In this document: positions 36,801 to 45,821 of the stretch, piece by piece
Numbering within the stretch: position 1 is the first letter of the stretch
Layout of the letters: every line of letters starts with the position of its first letter
Assembly (NCBI RefSeq): GCF_007753095.1
Contig: NZ_CP036348.1
Span: forward strand, 6,673,411 to 6,737,410
Source of the DNA: Rosistilla carotiformis
GTDB lineage: Bacteria > Planctomycetota > Planctomycetia > Pirellulales > Pirellulaceae
Length of the DNA stretch: 64,000 bases
Direction: 5' to 3'
The notes under the pieces: model-generated
The model's database searches: none
What the model was told of the DNA's origin: nothing
The model's input: the letters and a program-made list of their open reading frames with translations, nothing else
Position numbers and translations under genes: made by a program

Positions 36801-39800
36801 GTTCCCCGACGGGGCGAAGTTGGCAATTCGCAATTTGCGGATCGCGGCGCCGATGATCATCGCTCCCGACCGTGGACTCGATTTCACGACCACTTACGAC
36901 GCGTCCCGGCAATCCGCCCAGATCCGCAGCTTGGAAAATGGACGTCTCGGCACGGGGCAGGTCCATGTCACCGCGTCGATCGCTCCGCTTCCCGCTTCCG
37001 AAATGAAGGCGATCGATCTGCCGGACCTGCTTACAAAATTCGACAAGCCGGCGGATGTCGATTCCTTTTACAGGGAACTGCGGCAAGTCGGATTGATGTA
37101 CGGGCCCTATTTCCAAGCGGTCAAAGAACTTCGCATCGGTCGAACCGATCGTCAGGTGCTGGCGCGAATCGAAATCGACGACACGCTTCGCGAACATCCC
37201 GCCCCATACAAAATGCACCCGACGCTATTGGATGGTTGCTTCCAAACGTTGATGTCGCTGTTGGTCCATTCGGATACAACCTATCTACCGACACAGATCG
37301 GTGAACTCTGCCTGTATGTCGATTCGCTGCCCGACACGGTTTGGTGCCTCGGCAAAATGACAGCCCAAACCGATCGGCAGATCACTTGCGACCTGACCCT
37401 TTGCGACGACCAGGGTCAGGTTGTCGGTGTGGTCCGTTCGCTGGTGGCGACCGCCGCCAATCGGCCGCAACGGACCGACCAGTTCGGCGACGTCGTCAAG
37501 CGACAGATCCTCGATTACCAATGGCGAATCGCCGATACGCTCGACGAACCGCGCCGACTGGGGCATTGGTTGGTGGTGGGAGCTTCCAACGATGTGGCTC
37601 AACAGGTTTCGATGCAGATCGAAAACTATGGCGCGATGATTTCGGGAAGAGTCGAGTTTGGCGATGCCTTTGTCGACGACGGCGGCCTGTTTTGCATCCG
37701 TCCCGATTCGATCGACGACGCGCGACAGGTATTGAACCGCTGTGGCGAATTGGATGGCGTCGTCTTCTTCAACAGCCTCGACGTGATGGTTGCCGATCAG
37801 GATCCGACGGGCGAACAATCGATCGCAGCCCTCGTCACGATGACCCAAGCGATGTTGGAGATCGATCCCACGAAACGACCACGAGCCTATGTTGTCACTC
37901 AGTCGGCGTTTGCTGTCGATGAAGAGGATGGCCCAGTCGATCCGCGTCAGACGGCCGTCAACGGTTTTGTTCGCGTCGCCGCCAACGAACTCGAAGGCTT
38001 CCATTTCACGTCGATCGATCTACCGGCGTCGACTGATCACGCGACCTGCGACGCCGTCGCATTGGAACTGTTGTGCGACGCGGCGGAGGATGAAGTTGCG
38101 ATTCGGCACCTCGCCCGTTGGACCAGCGAGTTGCTGGAATCGCCTTGCCTGGACGACGATCGAATCGAATACCGAATCCCCGACGATCAACATCCAATTC
38201 AGATCCGACCGTTGCGGCCCGGTGCCGAACAGGTCGGAACGGTCCGAATTCTGGCCGCTCCCCAACCGGCGATCGGTCCCCACGACGTGCGGGTTCGCGT
38301 GGAAAAGTCGTTGCTGCCACTGAATTTGGTTTTGGATCAATCGGCGGATCATATCGAACAACCGCTGATCGAAATCGTCGGAACGATTCTCGAAGCTGGC
38401 GACGAAGTCGACGATTTGCGTGCCGGCATGCAGGTCTGCGGGTTTGCTCCCGCCGATCTCGCCAGCCAGCTATCCGGTCGCCGCGCTCGCTTTCATCTGG
38501 TCAAAATTCCATCGACGGACCATGCATCCCAGTTAGTTGCTAACGTTGGGATCCTCGCTCGAGCACGTTGTGCTCTGCATGGGATCGATCTCGAATCGGG
38601 CGACGCGGCGCTAGTCGATACGAGTCCGATGTCGCTGGCCGTTGCCGAATTGCTCGCCGCACGCGGCGTGCGCGTCTCGGTAGTGACACAGGATGTGGCG
38701 TCGGCCATGCAAAATCTGCCGTCGAATTACAACATCGTTCCCGCTTGTCCGGAGAGCCTTCATGACGCGGTGCAGCAGGAAACGGGAGGGCGTGGTTTTG
38801 CGGTGCTGGTCGCGGGAATGCAGGCTTGGCTGACATCGTTCGATCTGCGTGTGATCGTCGATGGTGGCGCGGTGATCGATACCGACGACATACCTCAAGC
38901 GTTCTCCTTGCCGCCGACGATCGCTGCGATTGCCAGGACCGATCTGGCTGTCTTGGCAACCAAACCGTTGCGGCTCCGCGCCGCGCTGGAGCATGTTGTC
39001 GGCGAGCTGCTGAAAAACGAATCGCCCGAGTGTTCGGCGCTAGAAGTTTCGGTGGCCGATGTTGCGTGGCAGGTTTTGCCGCTGCGTGAAACCAAAACAC
39101 AAGTCGTGATCTCCTACGACACCCGCGGCCAAGATCTGCCGATTGTGCAACGCGACGATCTGCGTTTGCGGACCGACGCAACCTATCTGATCACTGGCGG
39201 ATTTGGGGGCTTCGGCCGCAAGACCGCTCGTTGGTTGATCGAACAAGGCGCCCGGCATCTCGTGTTAACCGGACGCGCCGGCGCTGACGATGACGACAAA
39301 AAAGTGTTCGTCCAGGAACTCGAAAGCCTCGGCGCAACGGTTCATGCCGTGGCGTGCGATACGTCCGATTTCGGCCAGGTTCAGTCGCTGTTGGACGCGA
39401 TCCAAAACCAGATGCCTCCGTTGAAGGGAGTCTTCCATTCGGCGGCGGTGATCATGGATCAAGCGATTGCCGACATCGAGCTTTCCAACCTGCAAAACGT
39501 GCTGCGCAGCAAGGCCCTGGGCGCATGGAATCTGCACCTCGCTACCGAGGATCTCGACCTCGATCACTTTGTGCTCTATTCCTCGCTGGCCAATCAAGTC
39601 GGCAACAGCCGGCAAGCGTCCTACTGTGCGGCCAATGGTTTCCTGAACGGTTTGGCTCACCATCGCAGGGCGATCGGACTGCCGGCGACAAGCGTCTGCT
39701 GGGGAGCGATCTCGGATGTCGGCGTCGTCGCTCGAGATGAAAAACTGGAGCAGTTCCTGAGGTATGTCGGTCTGCGTGGGCTGCCATCGGCAGAAGCGTT

Positions 39801-40317
39801 GGGCTTGCTGCGGCAGGGGCTCGCCCGCGATGTGACGCAGTTCGGCATGGTCCTGATCACCTCCTGGGCCGATTGGGCGCGGTTCGAAACCTTGGGGGGC
39901 AAGTCGCCTCGCTTTGCCGCGTTGATCGAAGCCGATTCGGCACCGCAAGACAACGCCTTGCGCGATCAATTGATCGAAGAACTCTCGGGGCTCAACGACG
40001 CCGACCAGATCGATCTGGTTGCCGGACTGATTCGCGAGATCGTTGGCGTCGTCCTCAAGTCGGATCCCGAAGCGATCGCCGTGGATCGGCCGGTCAGCGA
40101 ATTGGGAGTCGATTCGTTGATGGCGACCGAGATCCAACAAATGTTCGATAGCCAGCTGGGACTAAAAGTTTCGGTCCTCGAATTAGTCGGTGAAGCCACG
40201 ATCCGATCGCTGGCGGTCGGATCACTCGCTTCCCTTGGAACGGCAACCTCGCTGCCCAGCAAGTCGGCCAGCCGACCGGCAGCGTCGTTGGATCCCACAG
40301 CGGCCGCCCCTGTGTAA
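33826..40317 (+). CDS. Type I polyketide synthase, KS-AT-DH-(degenerate ER)-KR-ACP
   Basis: 2163 aa. KS (residues 1-430) has Cys178 (DTACSSSLV), His313 ([10 protein letters not shown]) and His353 ([10 protein letters not shown]). A His/Asn/Gly-rich linker lies at about 435-480. AT (about 570-880) has Ser670 in GHSVGE. DH (about 930-1210) has His968 in [10 protein letters not shown] and Asp1136 in DGCFQ. Then come a KR structural half and an ER-like part (about 1460-1720) in which the nucleotide loop is lost: around 1598 it reads [10 protein letters not shown] has TGGFGGFG (1790-1797) and Tyr1933 (YCAAN). The ACP serine is Ser2097 (LGVDSLMA). No thioesterase or methyltransferase is present. 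The downstream oxoamine synthase and enoyl reductase fill these gaps. Probably iterative, since there is only one module. Confidence 0.95.
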   Translation: MTDQPLAVVGMACRFPKGLDSITQLWEALKTRFNAIDTIPADRWDVDRYYSSNPVSKGKAYIRRGGFLHQDPTTFDASFFGISPREAENMDPQQRLMLEVVWEAFENAGIPLPDQAGKSFGVYVGGFMLDHMITQMSSRNRSQINQHSAAGMMMTMLSNRISHTYDLRGPSLSIDTACSSSLVAFHYACQDLWRGTAQMAIVGGVNVMMRPEYPMGMCKGHFLSRDGESKSFDARGDGYGRGEGAGVVLLKPLEHALRDGDEILSTVIGSGTNQDGCTAGISMPSGDAQRALIQSVCERYQIHPLQIKYVECHGTGTAIGDPTECQAIGEIYGQGRHGEDRVVIGSIKSNTGHMEACAGIAGVIKGVLTTIYRQAAPLANLQTPNEAIEFEKLGLRLADDLIPLGRGDEPICVAVNSFGYGGSNAHVILQSAPAHHAQPNFAKHHCNGKSHANGHPQGNGSAHCNGNGNGKPLDGVALLSGNASLNPHELPLMLPVSARSTEALRANAGNLESCLANEGELHDVLYTAARRRAHLAQRAVVIGSDRSELRQGLRSLAEGQDSPHVVVDSQPFQGRRECVFVFTGMGPQWWGMGQELYRKSDIYRQAVAQADMLFQEIAGFSILTEMLKGESSSRISRTQYAQPANLLIQIGLLEMLEDAGVTPAASVGHSVGELGSAYAAGVLSLEDVLTVSYHRSQLQATTAGTGSMLAVGIGKQEALQRIAGMGDLVSLAAVNGTNTVTLAGDTDTLTELSRQFTAAEIFNKILTVEVPYHSPLMNPLMAALERRLSGLQTSAAKIPLYSTVTGRLVTEASFDASYWPLNIRQPVEFADAVDSILDDGYNTFLEVGPHPVLSSALRDCIHAAGKECRLVHTLHRKQPEIQTVHRAIAGVFTAGCEYEWSRLYRTGKLVSLPNYAWQRERLWLENDRAAQDRINPITHPILGTQEALSAPVWRNDFDHEAVAYLRDHIVAGIPVLPAAAYIESLLELAAIQFPDGAKLAIRNLRIAAPMIIAPDRGLDFTTTYDASRQSAQIRSLENGRLGTGQVHVTASIAPLPASEMKAIDLPDLLTKFDKPADVDSFYRELRQVGLMYGPYFQAVKELRIGRTDRQVLARIEIDDTLREHPAPYKMHPTLLDGCFQTLMSLLVHSDTTYLPTQIGELCLYVDSLPDTVWCLGKMTAQTDRQITCDLTLCDDQGQVVGVVRSLVATAANRPQRTDQFGDVVKRQILDYQWRIADTLDEPRRLGHWLVVGASNDVAQQVSMQIENYGAMISGRVEFGDAFVDDGGLFCIRPDSIDDARQVLNRCGELDGVVFFNSLDVMVADQDPTGEQSIAALVTMTQAMLEIDPTKRPRAYVVTQSAFAVDEEDGPVDPRQTAVNGFVRVAANELEGFHFTSIDLPASTDHATCDAVALELLCDAAEDEVAIRHLARWTSELLESPCLDDDRIEYRIPDDQHPIQIRPLRPGAEQVGTVRILAAPQPAIGPHDVRVRVEKSLLPLNLVLDQSADHIEQPLIEIVGTILEAGDEVDDLRAGMQVCGFAPADLASQLSGRRARFHLVKIPSTDHASQLVANVGILARARCALHGIDLESGDAALVDTSPMSLAVAELLAARGVRVSVVTQDVASAMQNLPSNYNIVPACPESLHDAVQQETGGRGFAVLVAGMQAWLTSFDLRVIVDGGAVIDTDDIPQAFSLPPTIAAIARTDLAVLATKPLRLRAALEHVVGELLKNESPECSALEVSVADVAWQVLPLRETKTQVVISYDTRGQDLPIVQRDDLRLRTDATYLITGGFGGFGRKTARWLIEQGARHLVLTGRAGADDDDKKVFVQELESLGATVHAVACDTSDFGQVQSLLDAIQNQMPPLKGVFHSAAVIMDQAIADIELSNLQNVLRSKALGAWNLHLATEDLDLDHFVLYSSLANQVGNSRQASYCAANGFLNGLAHHRRAIGLPATSVCWGAISDVGVVARDEKLEQFLRYVGLRGLPSAEALGLLRQGLARDVTQFGMVLITSWADWARFETLGGKSPRFAALIEADSAPQDNALRDQLIEELSGLNDADQIDLVAGLIREIVGVVLKSDPEAIAVDRPVSELGVDSLMATEIQQMFDSQLGLKVSVLELVGEATIRSLAVGSLASLGTATSLPSKSASRPAASLDPTAAAPV

Positions 40318-40401
40318 ACCAGCGTTTAAAAATTGCAGTGCCCGTTTCCACCGCGACACCAGACAACCACATGACGATGCAGCAACGAGAGTCCAAACAA
40401 C

Positions 40402-41748
40402 ATGAGCGTTAAATCGAGCCTCGAGCGATTGAAGATGCAGATCCGGCGGGAGAGTTCCGATTCGGAAGAGGATAACGCCGCGAAGAAACCGCCCCAATCG
40501 CGCGGCGAAGTCAAAGCTTCGCCAGCCTTCTATCAATTCGACAAGTTTCCCGAATACAAAGAATTCACCACGATGGAGTGGTACCTGGATAAGGAGAAAT
40601 ATCCACGCACCCAGTTCCTCAAGCGGCTTTCGGTTTCCGATGCGACAGTGAATCTCGAAGGTCGCGAGATGATCAACTATTCGACCTACAACTATCTTGG
40701 GCTGGCCGGGGATGCCCGTGTCAAAGAGGCGGCCAAACGAGCGGTCGACACGTTTGGAACCAGCACCGGTTCGGGGCGTTCGATCACCGGCGAGATCGAA
40801 TTGCACCGGGCATTCGAAAATGAGATCTGCGAGGTTCTGGGAACCGAAGATGCCGTGCTGTCGGTCGGCGGATACAGCACCAACACGTTTGCCATCGGTT
40901 ATCTGTGTCGCAACAAAGACTTAATCCTCTACGACGAACTGATCCACAATTCGGCGCTGGCCGGATGCAAGATGACCGCGGCGCGACGAATCGGTTTCCC
41001 ACACAACGACTACGAAGCGTTGGAGGCTCTGCTAGCCGAGAACCGCGGTAAATTTGAACGCGTGTTGATCCTGGTCGAAGGGGTCTACAGCATGGATGGC
41101 GACATCCCCGACCTGCCTCGGTTGATCGATATCAAACGAAGGTACAAGGCGTTGTTGATGGTCGACGAAGCGCATTCCTTTGGAATCATCGGCCCCAACG
41201 GTTTGGGCGTCACCGATTACTTCGACTTCGATCCGCACGACGTCGACATCTATTTCGGTTCGCTGAGCAAATCGTTTGGAACGTGCGGAGGCTACATCGC
41301 AGGCCCCAAGCCGCTGATCGCGATGCTCAAATATTTTGCTCCCGGCGTGTTGTTATACGGCGCCGCGCCGACACCCGCCAACACCGCTGCGGGGCTGGAA
41401 GCGCTGCGGATCATGCGGGCCGAACCCCAGCGGGCGCGGCGGCTTGTCGACAACGCCCGCTACTTTGTCCAGCGTGCCAAAGCGGCGGGGCTAGACACCT
41501 ACAACAGCCACGATTCGGCAGTCGTTCCGCTGATGTGCCGCGATTCTGAACTGGCGTTATGGCTTTCAATGGCGTTGTTTGGACAAGGGATCTGCGCCTA
41601 CCCGATGCTGCATCCGATCGTCCCACGCGACAAATCGCGCCTGCGATTTTTCATCAACACCTTCCATACGCACCAGCAACTCGATTACACGATCCAGTGC
41701 ATCGTCGACAACCTGCGCGTCGCGCCGAAATCGAAGGGGGTGTTTTAG
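40402..41748 (+). CDS. Alpha-oxoamine synthase (PLP; AONS/SPT-like)
   Basis: A 448-aa fold-type I PLP enzyme of the group that condenses an amino acid with an acyl thioester with loss of CO2 (8-amino-7-oxononanoate synthase, 2-amino-3-ketobutyrate CoA ligase, serine palmitoyltransferase). Motifs: YNYLGLAGD, GSGRSITGEIELH, LVEGVYSMDGD, VDEAHSFG and the PLP lysine Lys290 in GSLSKSFGTCGG. About 60 N-terminal residues precede the core, more than in BioF. It follows the PKS by 84 bp and there is no biotin gene nearby, so its acyl donor is most likely the PKS-bound chain, as with FUM8 in fumonisin synthesis. Confidence 0.88.
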   Translation: MSVKSSLERLKMQIRRESSDSEEDNAAKKPPQSRGEVKASPAFYQFDKFPEYKEFTTMEWYLDKEKYPRTQFLKRLSVSDATVNLEGREMINYSTYNYLGLAGDARVKEAAKRAVDTFGTSTGSGRSITGEIELHRAFENEICEVLGTEDAVLSVGGYSTNTFAIGYLCRNKDLILYDELIHNSALAGCKMTAARRIGFPHNDYEALEALLAENRGKFERVLILVEGVYSMDGDIPDLPRLIDIKRRYKALLMVDEAHSFGIIGPNGLGVTDYFDFDPHDVDIYFGSLSKSFGTCGGYIAGPKPLIAMLKYFAPGVLLYGAAPTPANTAAGLEALRIMRAEPQRARRLVDNARYFVQRAKAAGLDTYNSHDSAVVPLMCRDSELALWLSMALFGQGICAYPMLHPIVPRDKSRLRFFINTFHTHQQLDYTIQCIVDNLRVAPKSKGVF

Positions 41749-42749
41749 TGTCTGGCATGAAACAGATTCGATTTGAAAAGTTTGGCCCGCCAAGCCAAGT
41801 CGCCAAATGCGTGACCGTCGCTGCAGTGGGCGAACCGTCGGCGTGGGAGGTGGTTGTCGACATCGAAGCGTTCCCGATCAACCCAGCCGATCTGGCGACA
41901 TTGGCGGGCCGCTACGGCTCGCTCCCCAAATTGCCCGCCGCGATCGGGATGGAAGCTGTCGGACGGGTGGCGCGGTGCGGCGAAGCGGTCAAAGATTTGC
42001 AAGTCGGCGACCGTGTGATGGTGACCGCCAACAACAACTGGGCTCAACAGCGAAAAGTTCCCGCCGCGGCCGTGCACAAATTGCCTGCCGAAGGGGACCT
42101 GCATCAGTTTGCGTTGATGAAAGTGAATCCGGCGACGGCGCTACTGTTGTTGGAACACGATGGTCAATTGAAGCCCAAGGACTGGTTGATTCAGAACGCG
42201 CCATTATCGAGCGTCGGTCGCTGCATCATTCAGATCGCGCGGGTTCAAGGTCTGCGGACGATCAATGTCGTGCGACGCCCCGAATCGATCGACCACGTCA
42301 AACGTTTCGGTGGCGATGTCGCGGTTGTCGACGGGCCCCAGTTGGAACAACGCGTCCGCGAAGCGATCAAGAACCAACCTTTGCGATTGGGGCTCGATGC
42401 CGTCGCCGGTGCGAGCACCAGTCGCTTGGCCGCGTGCCTTAGCGAAGGGGGAACGATCGTCAACTATGGGATGCTGTCGGGGGAGGAGTGTTGCATCGGT
42501 GGCGACCAGTTGATCTTTCGCGGCATCCGCTTGGAGGGCTTCTGGCTGTCCAAGCGTTTGAATCGCATGACCTTGCCACAACGAACGGCACTCTATGACG
42601 CGATCAGCGAGATGATCGCACGGAAAACGTTGCACTTCGAAGTCGATTCGTCCTTCGCGATGGATGAGATCGCCGCCGCGCTGGCTCGCGCCGAAGAACC
42701 GGGGCGCAGTGGCAAAGTGATAGTTTCTGTTGCCGGACAATCCGCCTGA
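41748..42749 (+). CDS. MECR/ETR1-like enoyl thioester reductase (MDR superfamily)
   Basis: A 333-aa protein. The GTG at 41748 overlaps the upstream TAG and has AAGGGGG 7 nt before it; an ATG at 41757 is the alternative. The sequence follows mitochondrial trans-2-enoyl reductases: NPADLATLAGRYGSLPKLPA, with the catalytic Tyr, then GMEAVGRVARCG, and the cofactor loop QNAPLSSVGRCIIQIA in place of the common GxGGVG. No zinc ligands are seen. It should reduce enoyl-ACP double bonds with NADPH. That is the activity whose domain has decayed inside the upstream PKS. Confidence 0.88.
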   Translation: MSGMKQIRFEKFGPPSQVAKCVTVAAVGEPSAWEVVVDIEAFPINPADLATLAGRYGSLPKLPAAIGMEAVGRVARCGEAVKDLQVGDRVMVTANNNWAQQRKVPAAAVHKLPAEGDLHQFALMKVNPATALLLLEHDGQLKPKDWLIQNAPLSSVGRCIIQIARVQGLRTINVVRRPESIDHVKRFGGDVAVVDGPQLEQRVREAIKNQPLRLGLDAVAGASTSRLAACLSEGGTIVNYGMLSGEECCIGGDQLIFRGIRLEGFWLSKRLNRMTLPQRTALYDAISEMIARKTLHFEVDSSFAMDEIAAALARAEEPGRSGKVIVSVAGQSA

Positions 42750-42762
42750 ATTCGATTTCCCT

Positions 42763-43953
42763 ATGCAAAGAACTCAGCGAATGCCGACATCGAACGAAGC
42801 TGTCAAATTGCAGCATGATGCCGGCGCTGCGCCCACGGCGGCGGAAGCTGTCCGGGCGATCGACGGCATCGCTCCCACAACGGGAACTGCGCGGCAGGTC
42901 GCCGACGGCGTGTGGTGGATCCGTCTGCCCGTTGCCGCCGGGCCGGGGCATGTCAATGTCTATGCGTTGCAAGATCGCGATGGCATCGTGTTGGTCGACA
43001 CCGGAACCAACGCGCCGCAAACGCTGCAAGCTTTGACGGAGGCTCTTTGCATCTTAGAACCAAATCACGGCACGATTCGCCGCGTTGTGGTGACACACCA
43101 CCATCCCGATCACATCGGGCTGGCGGGGTGGTTCGCCGAGCGCGGAGCCGAGATCGTGGCGACGCGAGGGACCCTCGCCGTGGCGCATCGCATGTTGCAC
43201 GACAAGACGCTGTCGCGGACGCCCGAAGAGATCGATTTTGCAGTCCTCGCTGGTATGAAGGATCTGGAATTGGCTGCCTTCATCCGCCGCCCCAAGCGAC
43301 GCTACGCCGATGGCGTTGCCATGCTGCCCAACGCGACCAGCGTCATTGCCGACGGGGAAACATTGCAGATTGGAAAGCGTTGCTGGACAGCCATCGTTGG
43401 CAACGGGCACGCGGTCGATCATCTGACGCTCTGCTCCAACGACGGGCTAGCGATCACCGGCGATCAAATCTTGCCCGGCATGTCGACGAACCTAAACGTT
43501 CCGGCAGACCAACCCGACTTGGATCCGATTTCCGCTTGGCGAGACACCTGTCGCCGTATCGGCGAACACATCGACGAGCGATCGGTCTGCCTGCCCGGAC
43601 ACCATACTCCGTTCACGGGAATCGCGATTCGATCTCGGCAGATGGCTGCCAGCCAAGAGGCAGTCGTGTCTCGGTTGCTGGAACATCTGCAGCGGCCTCG
43701 GACGGCGATCGATTGCCTGGCGGCGATCTATCGACGGACGTTAAGCCTTGCAGAACGAGCGTTTCTGTTTCCCGAAGCGGTCGGCTACATGAACCATTTG
43801 GCCAACCGTGGCGAGATCGTTGGCCTGCGGCGCGGCAAAACGATGGTCTGGCAAAAACAGCGTCGCCCACGCGGCGATACGATCCGGCGCGAGGCCTCAC
43901 CGGCAATCTCGCGTCCGTACAACTTCTCTTCCGAGGTCGATGAATCCCGATGA
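42763..43953 (+). CDS. Metallo-beta-lactamase-fold hydrolase
   Basis: A 396-aa protein. I chose the ATG at 42763; another ATG at 42781 is possible. Metal ligands are complete: THHHPDH, GNGHAVDH, ITGDQIL and CLPGHHTPF. The C-terminal 90 residues form a small helical/winged part as in LACTB2-type proteins. MBL-fold enzymes hydrolyse thioesters, lactones or phosphoesters. In this gene order a thioesterase that edits or releases ACP-bound chains is a reasonable guess. It starts just after the reductase stop and its own stop overlaps the next start by ATGA. Confidence 0.85.
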   Translation: MQRTQRMPTSNEAVKLQHDAGAAPTAAEAVRAIDGIAPTTGTARQVADGVWWIRLPVAAGPGHVNVYALQDRDGIVLVDTGTNAPQTLQALTEALCILEPNHGTIRRVVVTHHHPDHIGLAGWFAERGAEIVATRGTLAVAHRMLHDKTLSRTPEEIDFAVLAGMKDLELAAFIRRPKRRYADGVAMLPNATSVIADGETLQIGKRCWTAIVGNGHAVDHLTLCSNDGLAITGDQILPGMSTNLNVPADQPDLDPISAWRDTCRRIGEHIDERSVCLPGHHTPFTGIAIRSRQMAASQEAVVSRLLEHLQRPRTAIDCLAAIYRRTLSLAERAFLFPEAVGYMNHLANRGEIVGLRRGKTMVWQKQRRPRGDTIRREASPAISRPYNFSSEVDESR

Positions 43954-45593
43954 AAAACGAACAGACAGATCGATACGATGCCATCATCATCGGTTCGGGC
44001 TTGGGAGGACTGGCGACCGCCAGCCTGTTGTCGCAGATGGCTGGCAAACGCGTGCTGGTGTTGGAACGCCACTCGAAGCTGGGTGGCTTCACGCATTGCT
44101 TCCGCCGCAAGCATCACGAATGGGATACCGGAGTCCACTACGTCGGCGAGATGCAATATGGATCGCAAACCCGCCAGGTGATGGACTTTGTCACCGGCGG
44201 CGGGATTCAATGGAACTCGCTGGGCGATCCCTTCGAACACTTCGTCTTTCCTCAAGAGACGTTTGATCTACCGGACAACCAGCCCGACATCCTCGCGGCG
44301 CTCGTGAAACGTTTCCCCGACGAACAAGATGCGTTGGAACAATACTTCCGCGACATTCAAAAGATGCGCGACTGGATGGTCCGCTGGTATGTCGGCAAGA
44401 CGCTGCCCGATTGGATGGCGTCGCTGTTGACGATGTTTCGACGCCGGATGGCGACGATGAACACGGGAGAATATCTAGCCAAGCAATTTGGGGATCCGTT
44501 TCTCCGCGCGGTGATTGCCGCTCAGTGGCCCGATTTTGGGACGCCGCCGTCGGACAGCAGTTTCGCCTTTCATGGGATCGTCAGCGGCGACTTCCTCAAC
44601 GGCGGCTACTTCCCCGCCGGCGGTGGAACGGTGCTGGCGGAGCATACGAAAGAGGTGATCGAAGCCCATGGCGGAGCCTGTTTGGTCAATCGGTCGGTGA
44701 AAAACATCCTGATCGAAAATGGGAAAGCGACAGGTGTTGTGGCGATCCGTAAAGAGAAGGAAGTGACCTACCGAGCACCGATCGTGATCTCAAACGCTGG
44801 TGGCGTGATCACGTTTGGAAAACTGTGTCCCGAAGGGCATGGCCAACGCGAACGAAATCGCATCGCACGGATGACACCGGGGCCTTCGGTCAACGTCTTG
44901 TATTTGGGGCTGAAAGAGGATCCGCGGAAGCATGGCTTCGACGCGGGCAATTATTGGCTGTACGCGCGGACCGACCACAACTTGGAAGCCGATCCCAACA
45001 ACCCGGAGCAGGTCGATGGGTGTTACTTCGGCTTCGGTTCGCTGCGCAATCCGGGCCAGGAACCTCACACCGCGCAGATCATCAGCTTCAGCGAGGACCG
45101 ACACTGGGCGCGGTGGGACAACACCAAGTGGAAGCGTCGCGGCGAGGACTACGAACAAAAGAAAGCCGCGACGGCCGAGGCGTTACTGGATCATGTGGAG
45201 TTGTTTTTCCCCGGCTTTCGCGACCTGATCGACTACCAAGAACTCTCCACGCCGCTCACCGTCAAGACCTTCACCGACCATTGGCACGGCACGATCTACG
45301 GCAGCGTGTGCAACCAGCATCGACTCTATCGCGACCGCTGGCCAGTGAAGACATCGGTCAAGAATCTGTATCTGACCGGCAGCGATGTCGGAATCCCCGG
45401 AGTCAACGGCGCGCTGATGTCGGGCGTGATGACAGCCGGAACATTACTGGCCCCGCTGGGACTTGGCGTCGCGCGGATCATGATGCGAGCCGAACGGGAA
45501 CACAAGCGACGGGCAAAGCAGACGGCCGACACAGCCGCGTCGCCGTCAATTGTTGACACAGCTCTCGATCGCAAAGAAGAGGTCGGCGTCTAA
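43950..45593 (+). CDS. FAD-dependent oxidoreductase, retinol saturase/CrtI-like
   Basis: A 547-aa protein. The N-terminus has the FAD-binding IIIGSGLGGLATAS followed by LVLERHSKLGG and DTGVHYVGEM, as in all-trans-retinol saturases and carotenoid desaturases. The C-terminus has NLYLTGSDVGIPGVNGALMSG. These enzymes saturate, desaturate or isomerise conjugated polyenes. It is the last gene of the polyketide run, overlapping the upstream gene by 4 bp. It may act on the hydrocarbon tail of the product, but a carotenoid role cannot be excluded. Confidence 0.85.
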   Translation: MKNEQTDRYDAIIIGSGLGGLATASLLSQMAGKRVLVLERHSKLGGFTHCFRRKHHEWDTGVHYVGEMQYGSQTRQVMDFVTGGGIQWNSLGDPFEHFVFPQETFDLPDNQPDILAALVKRFPDEQDALEQYFRDIQKMRDWMVRWYVGKTLPDWMASLLTMFRRRMATMNTGEYLAKQFGDPFLRAVIAAQWPDFGTPPSDSSFAFHGIVSGDFLNGGYFPAGGGTVLAEHTKEVIEAHGGACLVNRSVKNILIENGKATGVVAIRKEKEVTYRAPIVISNAGGVITFGKLCPEGHGQRERNRIARMTPGPSVNVLYLGLKEDPRKHGFDAGNYWLYARTDHNLEADPNNPEQVDGCYFGFGSLRNPGQEPHTAQIISFSEDRHWARWDNTKWKRRGEDYEQKKAATAEALLDHVELFFPGFRDLIDYQELSTPLTVKTFTDHWHGTIYGSVCNQHRLYRDRWPVKTSVKNLYLTGSDVGIPGVNGALMSGVMTAGTLLAPLGLGVARIMMRAEREHKRRAKQTADTAASPSIVDTALDRKEEVGV

Positions 45594-45606
45594 AGGATGT
45601 GTTGCT

Positions 45607-45630
45607 TGGGCATGCCCCGGGGACTGCCCA
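45607..45630 (+). terminator. Possible hairpin after the polyketide operon
   Basis: TGGGCA and TGCCCA enclose an inner CCCCGGGG 14-37 bp after the last stop. There is no T-run, so any termination would need other factors. Weak call. Confidence 0.25.
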
Positions 45631-45821
45631 CACCTCGGTTCAATGCAGCTTTTCCGATGCGAACATCGACGCGTTTGCGGTCCTGAAGAGGACTCCAACG
45701 GCAAGCTTTATCGAACCGAGGTGAGTTCAGCGACCGTCACTTCAACACCCGGCCACGCCGAGGTGAATGGTTGCGAGGATCGGTCGAATCCGACATTTAT
45801 AAGCATGCCGACACAGACCGC

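Noticed and set aside
40402-41748. Naming the oxoamine synthase bioF
   Set aside because: No other biotin genes are nearby and the PKS context suggests a different acyl donor; only the enzyme group is supported.
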